DNA of 64,000 nt from Undaria pinnatifida (taxonomy: Eukaryota; Sar; Phaeophyceae; Laminariales; Alariaceae), in contig JABAKD010000027.1 in NCBI GenBank assembly GCA_012845835.1, positions 15,348,073-15,412,072 of the forward strand, in the 5' to 3' direction. The notes beneath the pieces were generated by a model. That model saw nothing but the letters and a program-made list of their open reading frames with translations, was not told the DNA's origin and made no database searches. A program made the translations under genes and the position numbers. Below are positions 9,936 through 20,370 of this stretch, in pieces (within the stretch, counting starts at the first letter, position 1; the number at the start of each line of letters is the position of its first letter).

Positions 9936-10571
9936 TCATGTCTCCCATTGGGACTCGTCGGTCGTTGTGTCGTCGGGGACATCGAGGGTTGATGTGTGGG
10001 GTGGGCGTGGCACGGGCGTGAGGTCGCCAGGGGCCGGGTGGCCAGCGATAGAGCGGAGAGAATTGCCCCCGGCTTGCACGGCAGCGTTCACACGTAATAT
10101 ACACGCGGCACTGTCGGCAGTCATGATAGACACACCGCATAATATTTCCTGAGGGGACGCGTCCGAGTTCAAAGAACGTGAAAGCACGCGCGAAGCAAAT
10201 ACAGCAGGTACACATACCCCGCGCATTTCCGAGTAAAAACAGAGAAGCGCTACGACGCCAACCTCCCGCACCAGCAAAGCCACCCCCGCATCTATCTTAG
10301 ACAACGCCGCCGCAACGGAAATATCGCTCTCCTCTTCTTCTTCGTTTTCCTCCTCGTCCGTGACCACGCAGAGCATGGGGGTGCGGCGGCCTTCAGGCAA
10401 AGCTCTTTTCTTGCAAAACCTCGCCGGCTGACGTGGCTCCATGTCGACGCTTGATGAAAAACGACCTTGCATCCTGTCGTCTTCGAGCCTCCGTTGCGAC
10501 TGGGACAGCAGTGCAGTTTCATTGATGCAAAGTCCTCGTTCGTTTCGCCTAGAAGCGAAGCAGGTTCTCAA
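9936..10571 (-). CDS. Hypothetical open frame, 211 residues, acidic patch
   Basis: This is an uninterrupted minus-strand frame just downstream of the M20 peptidase first exon and on the same strand. It has an acidic run (DEEENEEEEESD around residues 72-83), then a hydrophobic Ala/Val/Leu-rich stretch, and a Pro/Thr-rich C-terminus. I recognise no family. It lacks the metal-binding motifs expected of the M20 continuation, so it is not obviously the next exon. It could be an unrelated gene, a readthrough frame in intron 1, or chance. Length and varied composition are the only support. Confidence 0.3.
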   Translation of the reverse strand: MRTCFASRRNERGLCINETALLSQSQRRLEDDRMQGRFSSSVDMEPRQPARFCKKRALPEGRRTPMLCVVTDEEENEEEEESDISVAAALSKIDAGVALLVREVGVVALLCFYSEMRGVCVPAVFASRVLSRSLNSDASPQEILCGVSIMTADSAACILRVNAAVQAGGNSLRSIAGHPAPGDLTPVPRPPHTSTLDVPDDTTTDESQWET

Positions 10572-10713
10572 TACTTGTACTCAGTACTCTTTTCGGTATG
10601 TCCGTTTGTTTGATACCAGGTATACGGTAACTTTTACTTCGGCGCCGGCGAATGCCGTCGTACAACAGCTGAGCACATGAATGACACATGAACATGATGA
10701 CCTTTGAACTTAC

Positions 10714-11013
10714 CGTGTCAATATGGCTGTTGAACAGAAACCGAGGCCCCTTGGCCCCTGTCCCGGCACGGTGCGCGTAAACGTTGTGCCTGGGCTTTCC
10801 ACCCACCGTCGACTTCTGAGGATCGACCTCCTGCAGTTGCACGATCCAGCCCCTTTGCTCTAGCCACTGCTTGAGGACAACGGCCATGGGTTGCTCATGT
10901 CCCGAGAGCGACTCTACGTTGATAAGCTGCATGGCGAGCTTCACTACCTCATAGTTCTGCACCTCCTCAGTGTCTTCTTCCCTTTGGCGCTTGCTACCTG
11001 TGGTTTCCTCCAT
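10714..11013 (-). CDS. M20-family metallopeptidase, first exon (partial gene)
   Basis: The ATG at 11013 opens a 100-codon exon that ends at a consensus donor (ACG|GTAAGT on the minus strand, first intron base 10713). The start of the exon is charged (EETTGSKRQREEDTEE). The body (YEVVKLAMQLINVESLSGHE, MAVVLKQWLEQRGW) is the typical N-terminus of ArgE/DapE/ACY1/CPG2 enzymes. The exon stops inside the first zinc motif, LFNSHIDT, where His is a metal ligand and Asp supports it. Members hydrolyse N-acyl amino acids or dipeptides in the cytosol or organelles; the substrate cannot be told from one exon. Later exons, which should include a GRG-x-x-D-x-KG motif, were not found. They may lie left of the window, which would place the young gypsy element inside an intron. 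The preceding GTG at 11037 is an unlikely start. Confidence 0.8.
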
Positions 11014-11412
11014 CCCCAAAGAGGATGCTGATTTCACGTGAGCTAGTAGCCCTCTCCTGGCTGCAATCTCAGCGTGCTAAGGCAGGTGGTACAGCAGTGG
11101 GAGGCGAGAGACAGACAGGGTTTTCCATTAACCTGCAGTTGGATGTCTGGGAACATCCAAAAATCGAAAACTTACTATTCAATACCACATACCACGACAC
11201 GCACCTCAACAGTCAAGTGCGGCAACACCGCAGCACCGCCTCACTTTCGCACCTGTACTGCCTTACTGAGAACCTCTGGTTACTGTACTTCGGACTCGAC
11301 ATCGAACTTGTAAGGCAAGTGTGGCGAGCTGATGATATTCGCGCCCTGGGCACGCCTTGCGCCGAGCCTGTCTTCGCTTTGCTGCAGAGCTGTATCGACA
11401 ACAGCAACTACC
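11014..11412. promoter_or_regulatory. Shared upstream region of two divergent genes
   Basis: This interval of about 400 bp separates the start codon of the minus-strand M20 gene (11013) from that of the plus-strand PNPOx-like gene (11413). Both promoters should lie here. I see no convincing TATA box. The head-to-head arrangement makes coordinated expression possible, but nothing in the sequence proves it. Confidence 0.5.
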
Positions 11413-14400
11413 ATGGCGGCAGCACCTCCTGCCTGGGCTGGCTTGCTCACTCAGGGGTGAGTCACTCTCGTCCTGCTGTGCTCGTGCAGGCGATCTTAGT
11501 TGTGCTAGGTGTCTAGCAGCAGCAATGCTGTGGACTGTGGTTCCTGTCGTGATGCAGTCTTACGTTCTTGATAATTCCTTTGGTCTTCCGTGGCCAGCTA
11601 AGCATGTTGCTGTTGGAACAAGGTCGAGATGCATGTGAGGCGCGCGGGGGAAGAAAGCAATGTTATGATGCTGTGGCTTTGAAAATGAAACATTCTGCCA
11701 CGTCTACTTGTTCCCTGAGCTCGCGAACGTGAGTATGCCGCAACAGAGCGGCATTGCATGTTCACGCGCAAGCTGCGTAGAGCCGGCTCTCAAGCGATAA
11801 CTGCTTCGAACGATATTGATCTAGACTGTCACGGCATCGTCTCAGCATTGCAGCAGTCATCCCAGCTTCGAAAGCCAAGCAAAGCAGGTCATCATGTTCA
11901 CCCATTATCACACCATCGCAACAGCAGCCACTTGCCGTGCACACAGAAGCACTGCCCCACCCTGATTTCCATTAAGCTCTTCCAAACACTTATCTGCCTC
12001 CTCTCTCTTCCACGAACAAAGTCAACGTTCTGCATGTTCACTCTCCACCCATCTCCATCCTGTACGAGTCATCCCTCAGAAATATTTCCTGGCGCTGCCT
12101 GGCCTTCTCGCGTTCGAAAATATCGAAAAATTCTGTTCTTCCAGGATTGCTGAGCACGAGGAGGACCCGACCGCCAAGTACTGCCAGCTAGCAACGGCAG
12201 CTGTCGGCGGGGGGGCCTCCTGCCGAACGTGGGTGTTTCGAGGGTTCTGGGAGGACACCGTTGCTCTGAAGTTCATCACGGATCGACGAAGCCAGAAAGT
12301 TTCAGAGATCTCCGCCGATCCAGGTGAGTCAAAGATGATGCTACGATATTAATACCATGGCAAGGGCTATGACGCTATAACCCCTTTTGAGACGAAAAGG
12401 GGAAAAGCCGTCGAAAACAATTGGCGATTACAGCGTCGGCCATGTACTTGGTACTAAGCACCCCGGGCTGCTGCGGTTATACCGTATCATAGATGGAGTA
12501 CCCAAATCTCAATGCAAATTCGATGGGGTTATAACGTATCACAGATGGAGTACCCAAACCTCAACGCAAATTCGATTCGAGATGAAGAGGGAAAAAAGCG
12601 CTGAAACCATCTCGCTATAAAAATAAAGGCACGTTACGTAGTGGAGACGGGGAAGAAGAGCCTGCTTACAGTAGTGACCCTGGATCTGAGTTTCGTCTAG
12701 GGAGGGGGAAAATAGGGAAAAAAAAACAAGAGAATAGATGGGATGGGCCAAAAAAAAACGCAGGGGGTTGCACGCCACGTGCCCTGCATCATACTATACC
12801 TGTTGGGCGGCGTGCTCACATCCTCAAAGGCGGTCGATTAGACCACACTTACTTGCAATTTTCTTGTTGCTATACCAGGTACCAGGTACTGTATTTGGCC
12901 CTCAACGAGATTTGCTATTAAATAATATCAATAGCCGTTTTGGGATTTGATTGATTAATTGCGACCAAAACGACGACGAGGGAGTGCTGTCTTATCAAGC
13001 GACTGATTGTTATTGCCTTTGGGACCCTTGTCGGGCGGCCAGAAACACTCACCGAGCTTCTGTTAATAGGAACATCGTGTGCAGCATTACCCGTTATGTC
13101 GCCACGGCTTCGGCGCGAGTGTGGTACAGTTCTTTGCATTGCAGTTAGGACCATCAGGACCATCAAGCTTACTCGGCAGCACAGCATAGGCTGATTTGCG
13201 TAGCCGACGCTGTAGTTGTCGTTTTTACGACGTTTTTGCCCTCTGAAGCCCAAATGGGCTAGTACAGTAGGAGGCCGGTCTTTTTGGACGCGTCAAGAGA
13301 CGTTAAAACACATGCCAAGATAAAAAGTGCGTCATTTTTTTTCCGAGGTTCTTGTCTTGAGGAGATCTAGGCCTTACTGCCTTACTTAACAACTAACATG
13401 AAAGTGCTACGTGCCCGGAAAACAATCCCATGATGGGCCTCTAGGCACACCACGAAAACTATCGCAAAACAAGAACGAAATTCGGACGACTTTAGGTTAA
13501 GAGCCCCGTCACTCGGAAACCTCTTTAGCCAAAAAAAGGTATACCTTAATACCTGTATCGTAGCGCGCGTGTCAAGGCCTACCCTGGCATGCTAGTTTCA
13601 ATTTTCGTGGGCGGTCAGTCAAGGGGTCAAACCGCGGTCTCAATTTTTTATTGTACTCGTAGCGTTTTTGCTGGTGAGTGGTGAGTGGCGTTGTCCGTCA
13701 TCAAGACAATCAATACCGTGAGCGAACGTGACTATGAATGTGCTTGTATAATTAGCAATACCTAATTTCTTGCCCTACTTGCTTGGTATTTTTTTTTTTG
13801 TGGAAAGCATTCCAAGTACTTCAGCTGCGAGTTCGGCCAATTGAGAGCTCGATACTCAATTTTGCAAGCTGTGTGATACGTCGGCCGTGCGTTTTATGTT
13901 TCTCGTCGCTCGTGAAGGGTAAGCTATGTGATATAGGTGAGTGTTTCCCCTGGATTTTGTTAAAGTCGACAGGACGATTGTACGTGGGCGATTCGGTCCG
14001 AAATTGTTCTACTTAAAATACCAGGTAGTTTCTGGAAGGACCGAGGGAGTTCACTTTTTTTTGTGTCCAAGGCCGATTAATTCTACAACTCCAGTGAGCC
14101 GTAAAATTGGAGTGCGATCAATGCTCGTTTGTACGGGTATGGATGTATCTCACGTACAGCACCATAAGCGTAACAGGGCGATAGATGCGCACCAGGTGTG
14201 CGCTACTCCTGGTGTCAGAACAAGACACGACAGGAACATGCATCCCTGGAGCTTAACGACACGAAATCGTTACATCATGATGAGTTTCCCCCTAACACCC
14301 AGGACCTAAAAAACCAAAGGAGTTTTATGTTATGTTTGTACGATAGCCTGACCCCTGGCTTAAGCCCTTTACAACTGAAAACTCGTTTTTGGGGACAAAC

Positions 14401-15902
14401 TTACTTGGATTTAGTATAGGGAGGGGTTCGGGGGCTCTAAAGGGGTTAAGTGCCAGCGCCTAGCCTATGCATCGAAAAGGGGGTAAGTGCCCTTGCTTTT
14501 GCGCTACAGTACCTGTATAAACCAATTAGCGAAAAGGTAGTTTATTGCGAGGCAGTGTCACTCGATAATAGGGCTGTTAACAGTTCAGTCTGGCTGTACT
14601 TGTGAAACGGACAGTAGCCCTGATGACTCACACAGGCAGTAGCCCTATTAGGCTCATTCCCACGGACGCAAAACAGCAGTTCACGACAGATAATCACGAT
14701 TCGCGGCAGTTACAATTTGGCGTTAAGTCAGGTTTTTCTATAAAACAATTACGTTATTTTGTCACTATTTCAATGATTTGTTTCACAAGCTTCCGCTGTC
14801 ACGAGATCCTTGTCCCCGAGTCGGAAAAAGAAGTAGTACCCACGTTTTGCTGTGCATTAATACTCGATCAGCACGGACTGATTCTACGATAGCCCTCCCC
14901 CGAAACCAGCGATTTTCTTTGACGAACGTTTCATCATCATCGTCATCATGGCTGCGCGACACGAAGAAGGATGCTATGAAGAAAATATCCATGTACTAGT
15001 ATGTTTCTTTGTTTGCATAGGACTATCGAACGATGACGTCGGGGTGGCAAGGGACACCTTATTTCAGGAGATACGGCCGGATGCTGGTTTCAAAAACCGA
15101 CCGGTCATTTCGTCAAAGAAGAGTTGGGGGGGCTACCGCAGAACGACTCCACGGTCGACAGCAGCGACAACAGCAAGCTGTTGGAAAAATGTTGGAACAC
15201 CCACAAAGACGTACGATAACGTACTGCAGTAGTACGGTCGGATCGTCAGCAGGAACGACAATCGGGGTCACATGAACCATTCCAGAAGTAACAACGTCGG
15301 GTGCTCGAACACACTTGTATCTAGTTTACAGCAAAGCAACACTTGACGAAGCACGGTCGATAACAACGACGACAACCAACATTTGATTATTCAAATTTGC
15401 CTCCTGTACGTATCGCACAGCGGGAGAAGTCTGCTTCTACCTGAAAAAGACGCGCGAACAGTTTCGCATTAAGGGGAGGCTGCAGGTCGTCGCCGACGGC
15501 GATAGCGACGAGCGACTGGCAAAGGCACGGAGACATCAATGGACGCGGATAAGCCCCGCCGCGCAAGCGTCGTTTGCGACGACCGCGGTGCCAGGGGCAG
15601 AAACGTTGAAAAAAAACGAGGGAGGAGAAGGGGGGAGAGAGGGGGAGGGGGGGACGAAGGGGAAGGGACAGAGGGAGGTGATTAAGGAGCCAACCGAAGA
15701 ATTCTGCCTCGTGTTGCTCTGGCCGAACTTTGTGGATCACCTGGAGTTGGGTGGTGAACAAACGCGGCATACTCACCAGCTCGAAGGAGGCCGAGACGGA
15801 GGAGGGGTATGGTTGCCAGGGGCTTTCGCGGATGATGGAGGGGCGGGAGAGGCCGGGGCACGACAGGGCTCTGTTTGGACAACTACGGCGGTTAACCCGT
15901 GA
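11413..15902 (+). CDS. Pyridoxamine 5'-phosphate oxidase-like FMN-binding protein (Alr4036/PF12766 type), 3 exons
   Basis: Exons are 11413-11456, 12145-12323 and 15421-15902, giving 234 residues. All junctions are GT-AG and the codon phases agree (2, then 1). The ATG has a good context (ACCATGG). Exon 1 encodes the W-x-x-LL start (PAWAGLLTQ). Exon 2 encodes the FMN-phosphate region (KYCQLATAA, CRTWVFRGFWED, FITDRRSQKVSEI). Exon 3 encodes EVCFYLKKTREQFRIKGRL, a WTRISPAAQASF segment, and the C-terminal strands FCLVLLWPNFVDHLEL and W-x-x-x-AVNP. These match the plant/cyanobacterial PNPOx-like family, whose members are flavoproteins probably unable to replace true PdxH (the end is VNP rather than RLAP). 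A Gly/Glu/Lys-rich insert in exon 3 (KKNEGGEGGREGEGG) precedes the last strands and is probably a surface loop. The 3.1-kb second intron is full of repeats. Confidence 0.92.
12395..12600. repeat. Dispersed repeat R3, copy 1, with internal tandem duplication
   Basis: A segment with GCGTCGGCCATGT, GCTGCTGCGGT and ATGGAGTACCC blocks recurs near 16440-16580. Here the part TATAACGTATCACAGATGGA is doubled with a period of about 57 bp (12477-12590). Confidence 0.6.
12584..12760 (+). repeat. Short A-tailed repeat S2, copy 1
   Basis: The block shares the ordered landmarks GCTATAAAAATAAAGG, GAAGAAGAGCCTGC, GTGACCCTGGATCTGAGTT and GATGGGATGGGC, then an A-rich end, with 45698-45917 and 60203-60427. All three copies lie on the plus strand and end in A-rich sequence, as SINE-like retroposons do. 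No clear polymerase III boxes were found. Confidence 0.6.
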
Positions 15903-18890
15903 AGTTGTTGGTGTTCGTCGTGATGTTGCCCTTGGCGTATTTTCTGTGTCGTGATGGGTCGAATTTTGAATTTTTCGAATTTACTAGGCATGAATTTAGC
16001 AAAATGCGAAACTCGGGCAGAAAAAAATGTTGAACGCTGGCGGTCTGGTGCCTTTTCCACTTCGGTTCCACATCCGCCTGCGTGAAAATGTCATGAAAAG
16101 ATTCAAGATTTCATGCGTCGGACAGATCATGATCTAGATCGATCACGGTGTAGATCGTATAGATCCTATATTTTCGGTATTGAGATGTTGTGCAAGAGCC
16201 GCATCACACAGATACCACCCGAAAAATATCGCGCAAGAACCGTGTCCCACAGATCACACCCGGAAACCGTGATGTTATATGTTTCAGACAATTTAAATTC
16301 GGGAGTGATCTACCCCGTAAGATGTAGATCGCGAAATGGAGATCTTATCTGTGCAAGGGATGAAAGCTTGACAGCTTTATCCCACGGTCGACGTACTGTC
16401 GTGCATGCGTACGCGGGGTTAACCCCCTTGGGACTTCAACGGGGAAACGTGTCAAAAAAATGTGACAATAGCATAGTTACAATTACACCGCCGGCCATGT
16501 GAATCAACCCGAGCTGCTGCGGTGGGGTATCATGCATGGAGTATCCGAACTTCAACGCAAGGAATGGCATGACATTCAAAGGCGTTGCATGCTATTGCCT
16601 GCACGACACGCTTACGCCGTAAGGACGGTTGACAAGATTAAACTTGTGGAATTTTTGTCGCCATTTCTGGTCCCAGAGAGATTAAGCTTGGTCTCCTCTC
16701 CTTTTTTGACAGGCAGTGAGGTGAGCGGTGGACGTCGAAAACGACTCGCCACTGGGACTTGTACTGCCGTGTTGTTATTCCGTAGAGTTTTCTCTAGGGT
16801 CTGCTGCCAAGACCTCGGAACAGCTCTGGTTTCTCACTCGTCGCTCAGGTGATTAAGCGTTGTTAGTGCTACTGTATATGATGAAGCGTTCTCGCTCCTC
16901 AAGCAATTGAAAGTTCTCGATACTTGGGCGATTAATCGTGATCAAAGTTACTTGGTTTCAGTATATGAAAATGTGCCGATTCGAGTATTTGGTGCTATGC
17001 ACCTGTTCGGCAAGAAACAATCCTGGTGTGCTGGATGGCCCTGCGAACTCATCACCAAAAACACTAGAACCGCCGTGTTTCCGGTGTTTACCAGTACGCC
17101 CGGGAGAACCCCGAATCGTGCCGGGGCAAACGAGTATATTGCGCAAGGCTCGCATGAGGCGAGACACCATCATTCGCCACGCTGTCACGGCTGCTATCAT
17201 ACGTGCAGCGTACAGCAGTAGTAGTACAAGCACCTGCCACGGCCCATGTGGCGGTGCCACATCAGCTCAAGTCCGCCAAGGTCGGTATAGGCGTGTGGCC
17301 ATGTGCAGTGGAGGATTGACAGGGTGCGGCCTCAACATCGATCTCAGTGCTGCGCTTTCGGCGACTGCTTTGTTTGTTACTGCGCTGTTTTTTTTTTGTT
17401 GAAGACGAACGAGAGTCTGCTGCACAGTCAGTAGTATACTGCGAAGTAAACCTATGCTTAGTTGATGTCGGTTTTATATGGGCGTCGCTTGTTTGGAAAC
17501 GTTACGGTTGAGAAGACATACAGCGTGGGTAAGTGAACCAAGCCTGGGGAGTGACAATAATACTGTAAAAAAGTCGCACTAGACATGAATTGAACATGTC
17601 TCGGGCATGACGCTCCGTAAGAGGCTTTAGGCAGAAAAGGGACTCTCCAGATCAACACAGTTAGTAGTGGTCTCCCTATAGTGCCGTATTGAATAGTGCC
17701 TATTGCCGGTACAGTGCCGATGAAACCCGCCATACTAGTACTACAGACCCCATACCGATAGGTACTATAGCCAACGTTGACGGCGTCTGGTATCCTTTCG
17801 GTATTGTTGCGAGCGCATACCCCATATATTAGTTATATCGTACGGGTTACGACAGGGAGATGACTGCAATCGACAAACGTGCTCGTGTGTTCGTGTCCAA
17901 TCGCCCATTGCAGGGTCACCCCCTTGAACTTACGAGATCCCTTGTCCTGACACGCCTGCAGCCGCAAAACTCCATTCATTCGTCAACTTGCATACGCTCA
18001 CGAAGTTTCAGCTCTTTGGTGCTGAGTCTGTAGCACGCGAGCCTGCGAGCCTTCTCGGGTTATTACGTGTGGCGTTTGTTCGCCGAACCTCCGTTCGTTC
18101 TGTGTTTGCGATGTACTTCACGACAGTAGCGCGGCACACATGACACGCTGCAGCTACTGCTTCACGCACGGAGCTCATCACCACGGCTGGCTGCTTGGAC
18201 GCAATCCTTTTCCCAAAATGCGGGTACCCCCTCACAATCCACCATCATATGATTTTATTAGACTAGCAATTTTCCCTGAAATCTGCAAGGCGCGTGGTTA
18301 CAACAGGCCTTGGAACCCGATGATGGAGTACCACTAACGGAGAAAACAAATTATTCGCCGGTGTATCATTCAGCTTGCAAATATGAATATCGACCTTAAA
18401 CTTGTCGAACTCACAGCTGACCCGTTTAGAGGAATAATATAATGTACAAGGGCTCCGCATGGGTGCCGGCATTCGCCGCACCATACTCCGGGTAGGGCAG
18501 GGCAGCACTTCAACTTGTTCGATTCAATATTCGATAGAGTAAAAACCGTTACCACACAACACATAGTCTAGTCTACGCGTGTAGATAGTAAAATAATGCC
18601 AAGATATTGACATGCACTAACAGTGGACTACTGACGTCTTATTATGTCGTTTCCTCCGTTTCTTGCGTGAATCCGATTCCGCGCTTCATTATATATGTTT
18701 CGATCGGATGAATCCGAGCCCACGCAGACTGACCCTCTAGTCTGGCCACGAAGAGACGTTTTGAGTGCGTTTCTTGACGTTTCGACTCAACCAAGCATCC
18801 AGGGCCAGCAAAGGGATGGCCAAATGTTTGCTGCGTGTTCTCTACGTAGCAACTGACCGGCGCGCACTGAGCCAGCTTCTGCTACTACTG
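15903..18890. other. Non-coding stretch after the PNPOx-like gene
   Basis: No credible exon was found. Near 16110-16350 there is a cluster of AGATC/GATCT motifs, resembling clusters near 31850-32060 and 37740-38060. R3 copy 2 lies at 16440-16580 and a GCAGCTTGCAAATATGA-type repeat near 18375-18425. The remainder is unique, with short open frames only. Confidence 0.6.
16440..16580. repeat. Dispersed repeat R3, copy 2
   Basis: This copy carries the same ordered blocks as 12395-12600 (GCCGGCCATGT, GAGCTGCTGCGGT, ATGGAGTATCCGAAC, TCAACGCAA), but without the tandem duplication. Confidence 0.6.
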
Positions 18891-18893
18891 TTA

Positions 18894-18968
18894 TAAGGCT
18901 TAGTTTGGGTAAGCTATTGGTTAACCTTTTGCAAGTGGTCAAACGGACTAATACCCCGCTAATACCTT
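18894..18968 (+). repeat. 75-bp repeat T, uninterrupted copy (empty site)
   Basis: The sequence from TAAGGCTTAGTTTGGG to ACTAATACC is repeated at 19180-19418. There it is split by a 155-bp insertion and a 9-bp duplication. GGCTTAGTTTGGGTAAGC resembles a tRNA A box with a 4-bp D stem. A tRNA-like T arm (GTGGG-TTCAAAT-CCCAC) follows at 19009-19025. No matching acceptor stem was found, so this may be a tRNA-derived repeat rather than a tRNA gene. Confidence 0.75.
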
Positions 18969-19179
18969 TAGAAATGGCGTCGTCGACAGACCATGGTTTT
19001 TCTGGGTCGTGGGTTCAAATCCCACATCCACCGTAATAAACTTTTTCAGACGTTCGCCATGTCAAACTTGAAAAATACTCTCCCCGGTATACCCAGGAAA
19101 TGAAACCGCTTGGATATTGACAGGTCCACCCGTATATCCGGCCGACCTGCTATCCCGCCGTTTCAGGGGGGGATTGTTG

Positions 19180-19418
19180 TAAGGCTTAGTTTGGGTAAGC
19201 TATTGGTTAACTTTTTTTTCTTTTTTTTTTTTATCCTCCGGCGGATGGGGAAAAATAAAGCTTTAGCTCACCACACTTCCACGTATTTTCATACGCGTCG
19301 TGTGTGTGTCGATTTAACTCAGTTGCTTTCGCAGCACAACGCTAGCTGCTATTGTTACAGCTGCTGTTGGTTAACCTTTTGCAAGTGGTCAAACGGACTA
19401 ATACCCCACTAATACCTT
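19180..19418 (+). repeat. 75-bp repeat T, copy interrupted by a retroposon-like insertion
   Basis: This is the same 75-bp unit as 18894-18968, with a central insertion at 19212-19366 flanked by TTGGTTAAC at 19203-19211 and 19367-19375. Outside the insertion only about one base differs (CCCCACT against CCCCGCT), so the two copies are a natural empty/filled pair. Confidence 0.85.
19212..19366 (-). mobile_element. Short A-tailed retroposon-like element S1, copy 1 (155 bp)
   Basis: The boundaries are fixed by comparison with the empty site at 18894-18968 and by a 9-bp TTGGTTAAC duplication. Read on the minus strand, the element ends in a long A-rich tail after CCATCCGCCGGAGGAT. Its body includes GTTAAATCGACACAC, TGAAAATACGTGGAAGTGTG and AGCTAAAGCTTTATTTTTCC. 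Related copies lie at 36737-36867 and 59597-59738 on the plus strand. An A-rich tail plus a short variable duplication is the mark of LINE-mobilised (target-primed) insertion. No coding capacity and no clear polymerase III promoter were found, so it may be a SINE or a 5'-truncated fragment of a longer element. Confidence 0.8.
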
Positions 19419-19799
19419 AACACTACTACATGCATGATACCATACTATCTAGATTCGAGGCTCGCAGACCGACTGTGTCTCTGTGTGTATAGTGATCGTG
19501 GAGGGACTTGCTGACGGTATTCTAGGCGTGAAACACGGTGTCTCTGCTTTCGCCATTCAATTCCTCGAATGCTATTATAATAATGCTGCTACTCGTTGCT
19601 GTAGACCACTCTCGTCTGGTCGATGGAACATCAGTAGTACGTGATAACACTGAACTAAGAATTTGGTAGTTGAGAATTTCAGGCTCGATTGAGTTTTAGA
19701 CGGAAAAAAAAAACATATAGTACCTGGCATGGCCTTTTTGTCTGATTGCTCGTCGCTCATTGGCCGGAGATCGTACATAAAGTAACCGCCATCTGGGGA

Positions 19800-20370
19800 C
19801 GATAGGGACCATTCCAAGAATCATCATCCATTAACATATATACAAATTCGACAGCCCGGGAACGAACACGGATATATCGCCAGGATTGATACCTCCCCGC
19901 ACAGCAGTGTGGAAATCCCCAATGCCACCGACCGGCTGATCTCTGATTGGCTGGGGTTCTTATATAGAGCCATCTCCACCCCGGGACGATAGGGTCCCAT
20001 CACCGGTCCAAGGGTCATTCCATATATCTAAAAATTAGACAAGCGGGGGAAGAAAACCGAGTTCTCTCGGGTCGACACCGCCCACCACGGTGTGGAAACC
20101 CCAGTTCCATTGGCTAGAATCGCTGATTGGTTTAAGCTCCACAGCGGCCCCCCACCCTAGTAGGAGGATGATAGAGGCTCACCAACCAATGGGGGGCAGT
20201 TCCATCGCACACGGGGGAGGTAGGGCCCCATCCCCGGTTCAGAAATCCTCCGAATCTCCACAGCTCCAACAGCGCGGGAACTACAACGATGATCTCCCGG
20301 GTCGATATACCTCCCCGCACGGCGTGTCAACCCCGACTCCATTGGCTTACTTCTCGTGATTGGCTGGTAG
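19800..20370. repeat. Three degenerate copies of a CCAAT-containing unit
   Basis: Three loosely related units (about 19800-19970, 19975-20130 and 20200-20370) each contain GACGATAGGG or a similar start. Each then has a CGGGAA/CGGGGGAA block, a (T)CGATA/TCGACACC...CCGCAC block and GTGTGGAAA/GTGTCAACCCC. CATTGGCT or GATTGG (inverted CCAAT) motifs follow. No coding potential was recognised. Confidence 0.5.

Larger units (their letters stand above)
12324..15420 (+). other. Intron 2 of the PNPOx-like gene
   Basis: This 3.1-kb intron runs between GTGAGT and CGCACAG. It holds repeat R3 (12395-12600), a short A-tailed repeat (12584-12760), one copy of the GCAGCTTGCAA-type repeat (13800-13880) and one copy of the ACTTGGATTTAGTATAGGG core (about 14385-14420). 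No exon was found in it. Confidence 0.8.

Noticed and set aside
19009-19033. A functional tRNA gene
   Set aside because: Only the T arm is convincing; the acceptor stem has no 5' partner and no clear anticodon arm could be folded.
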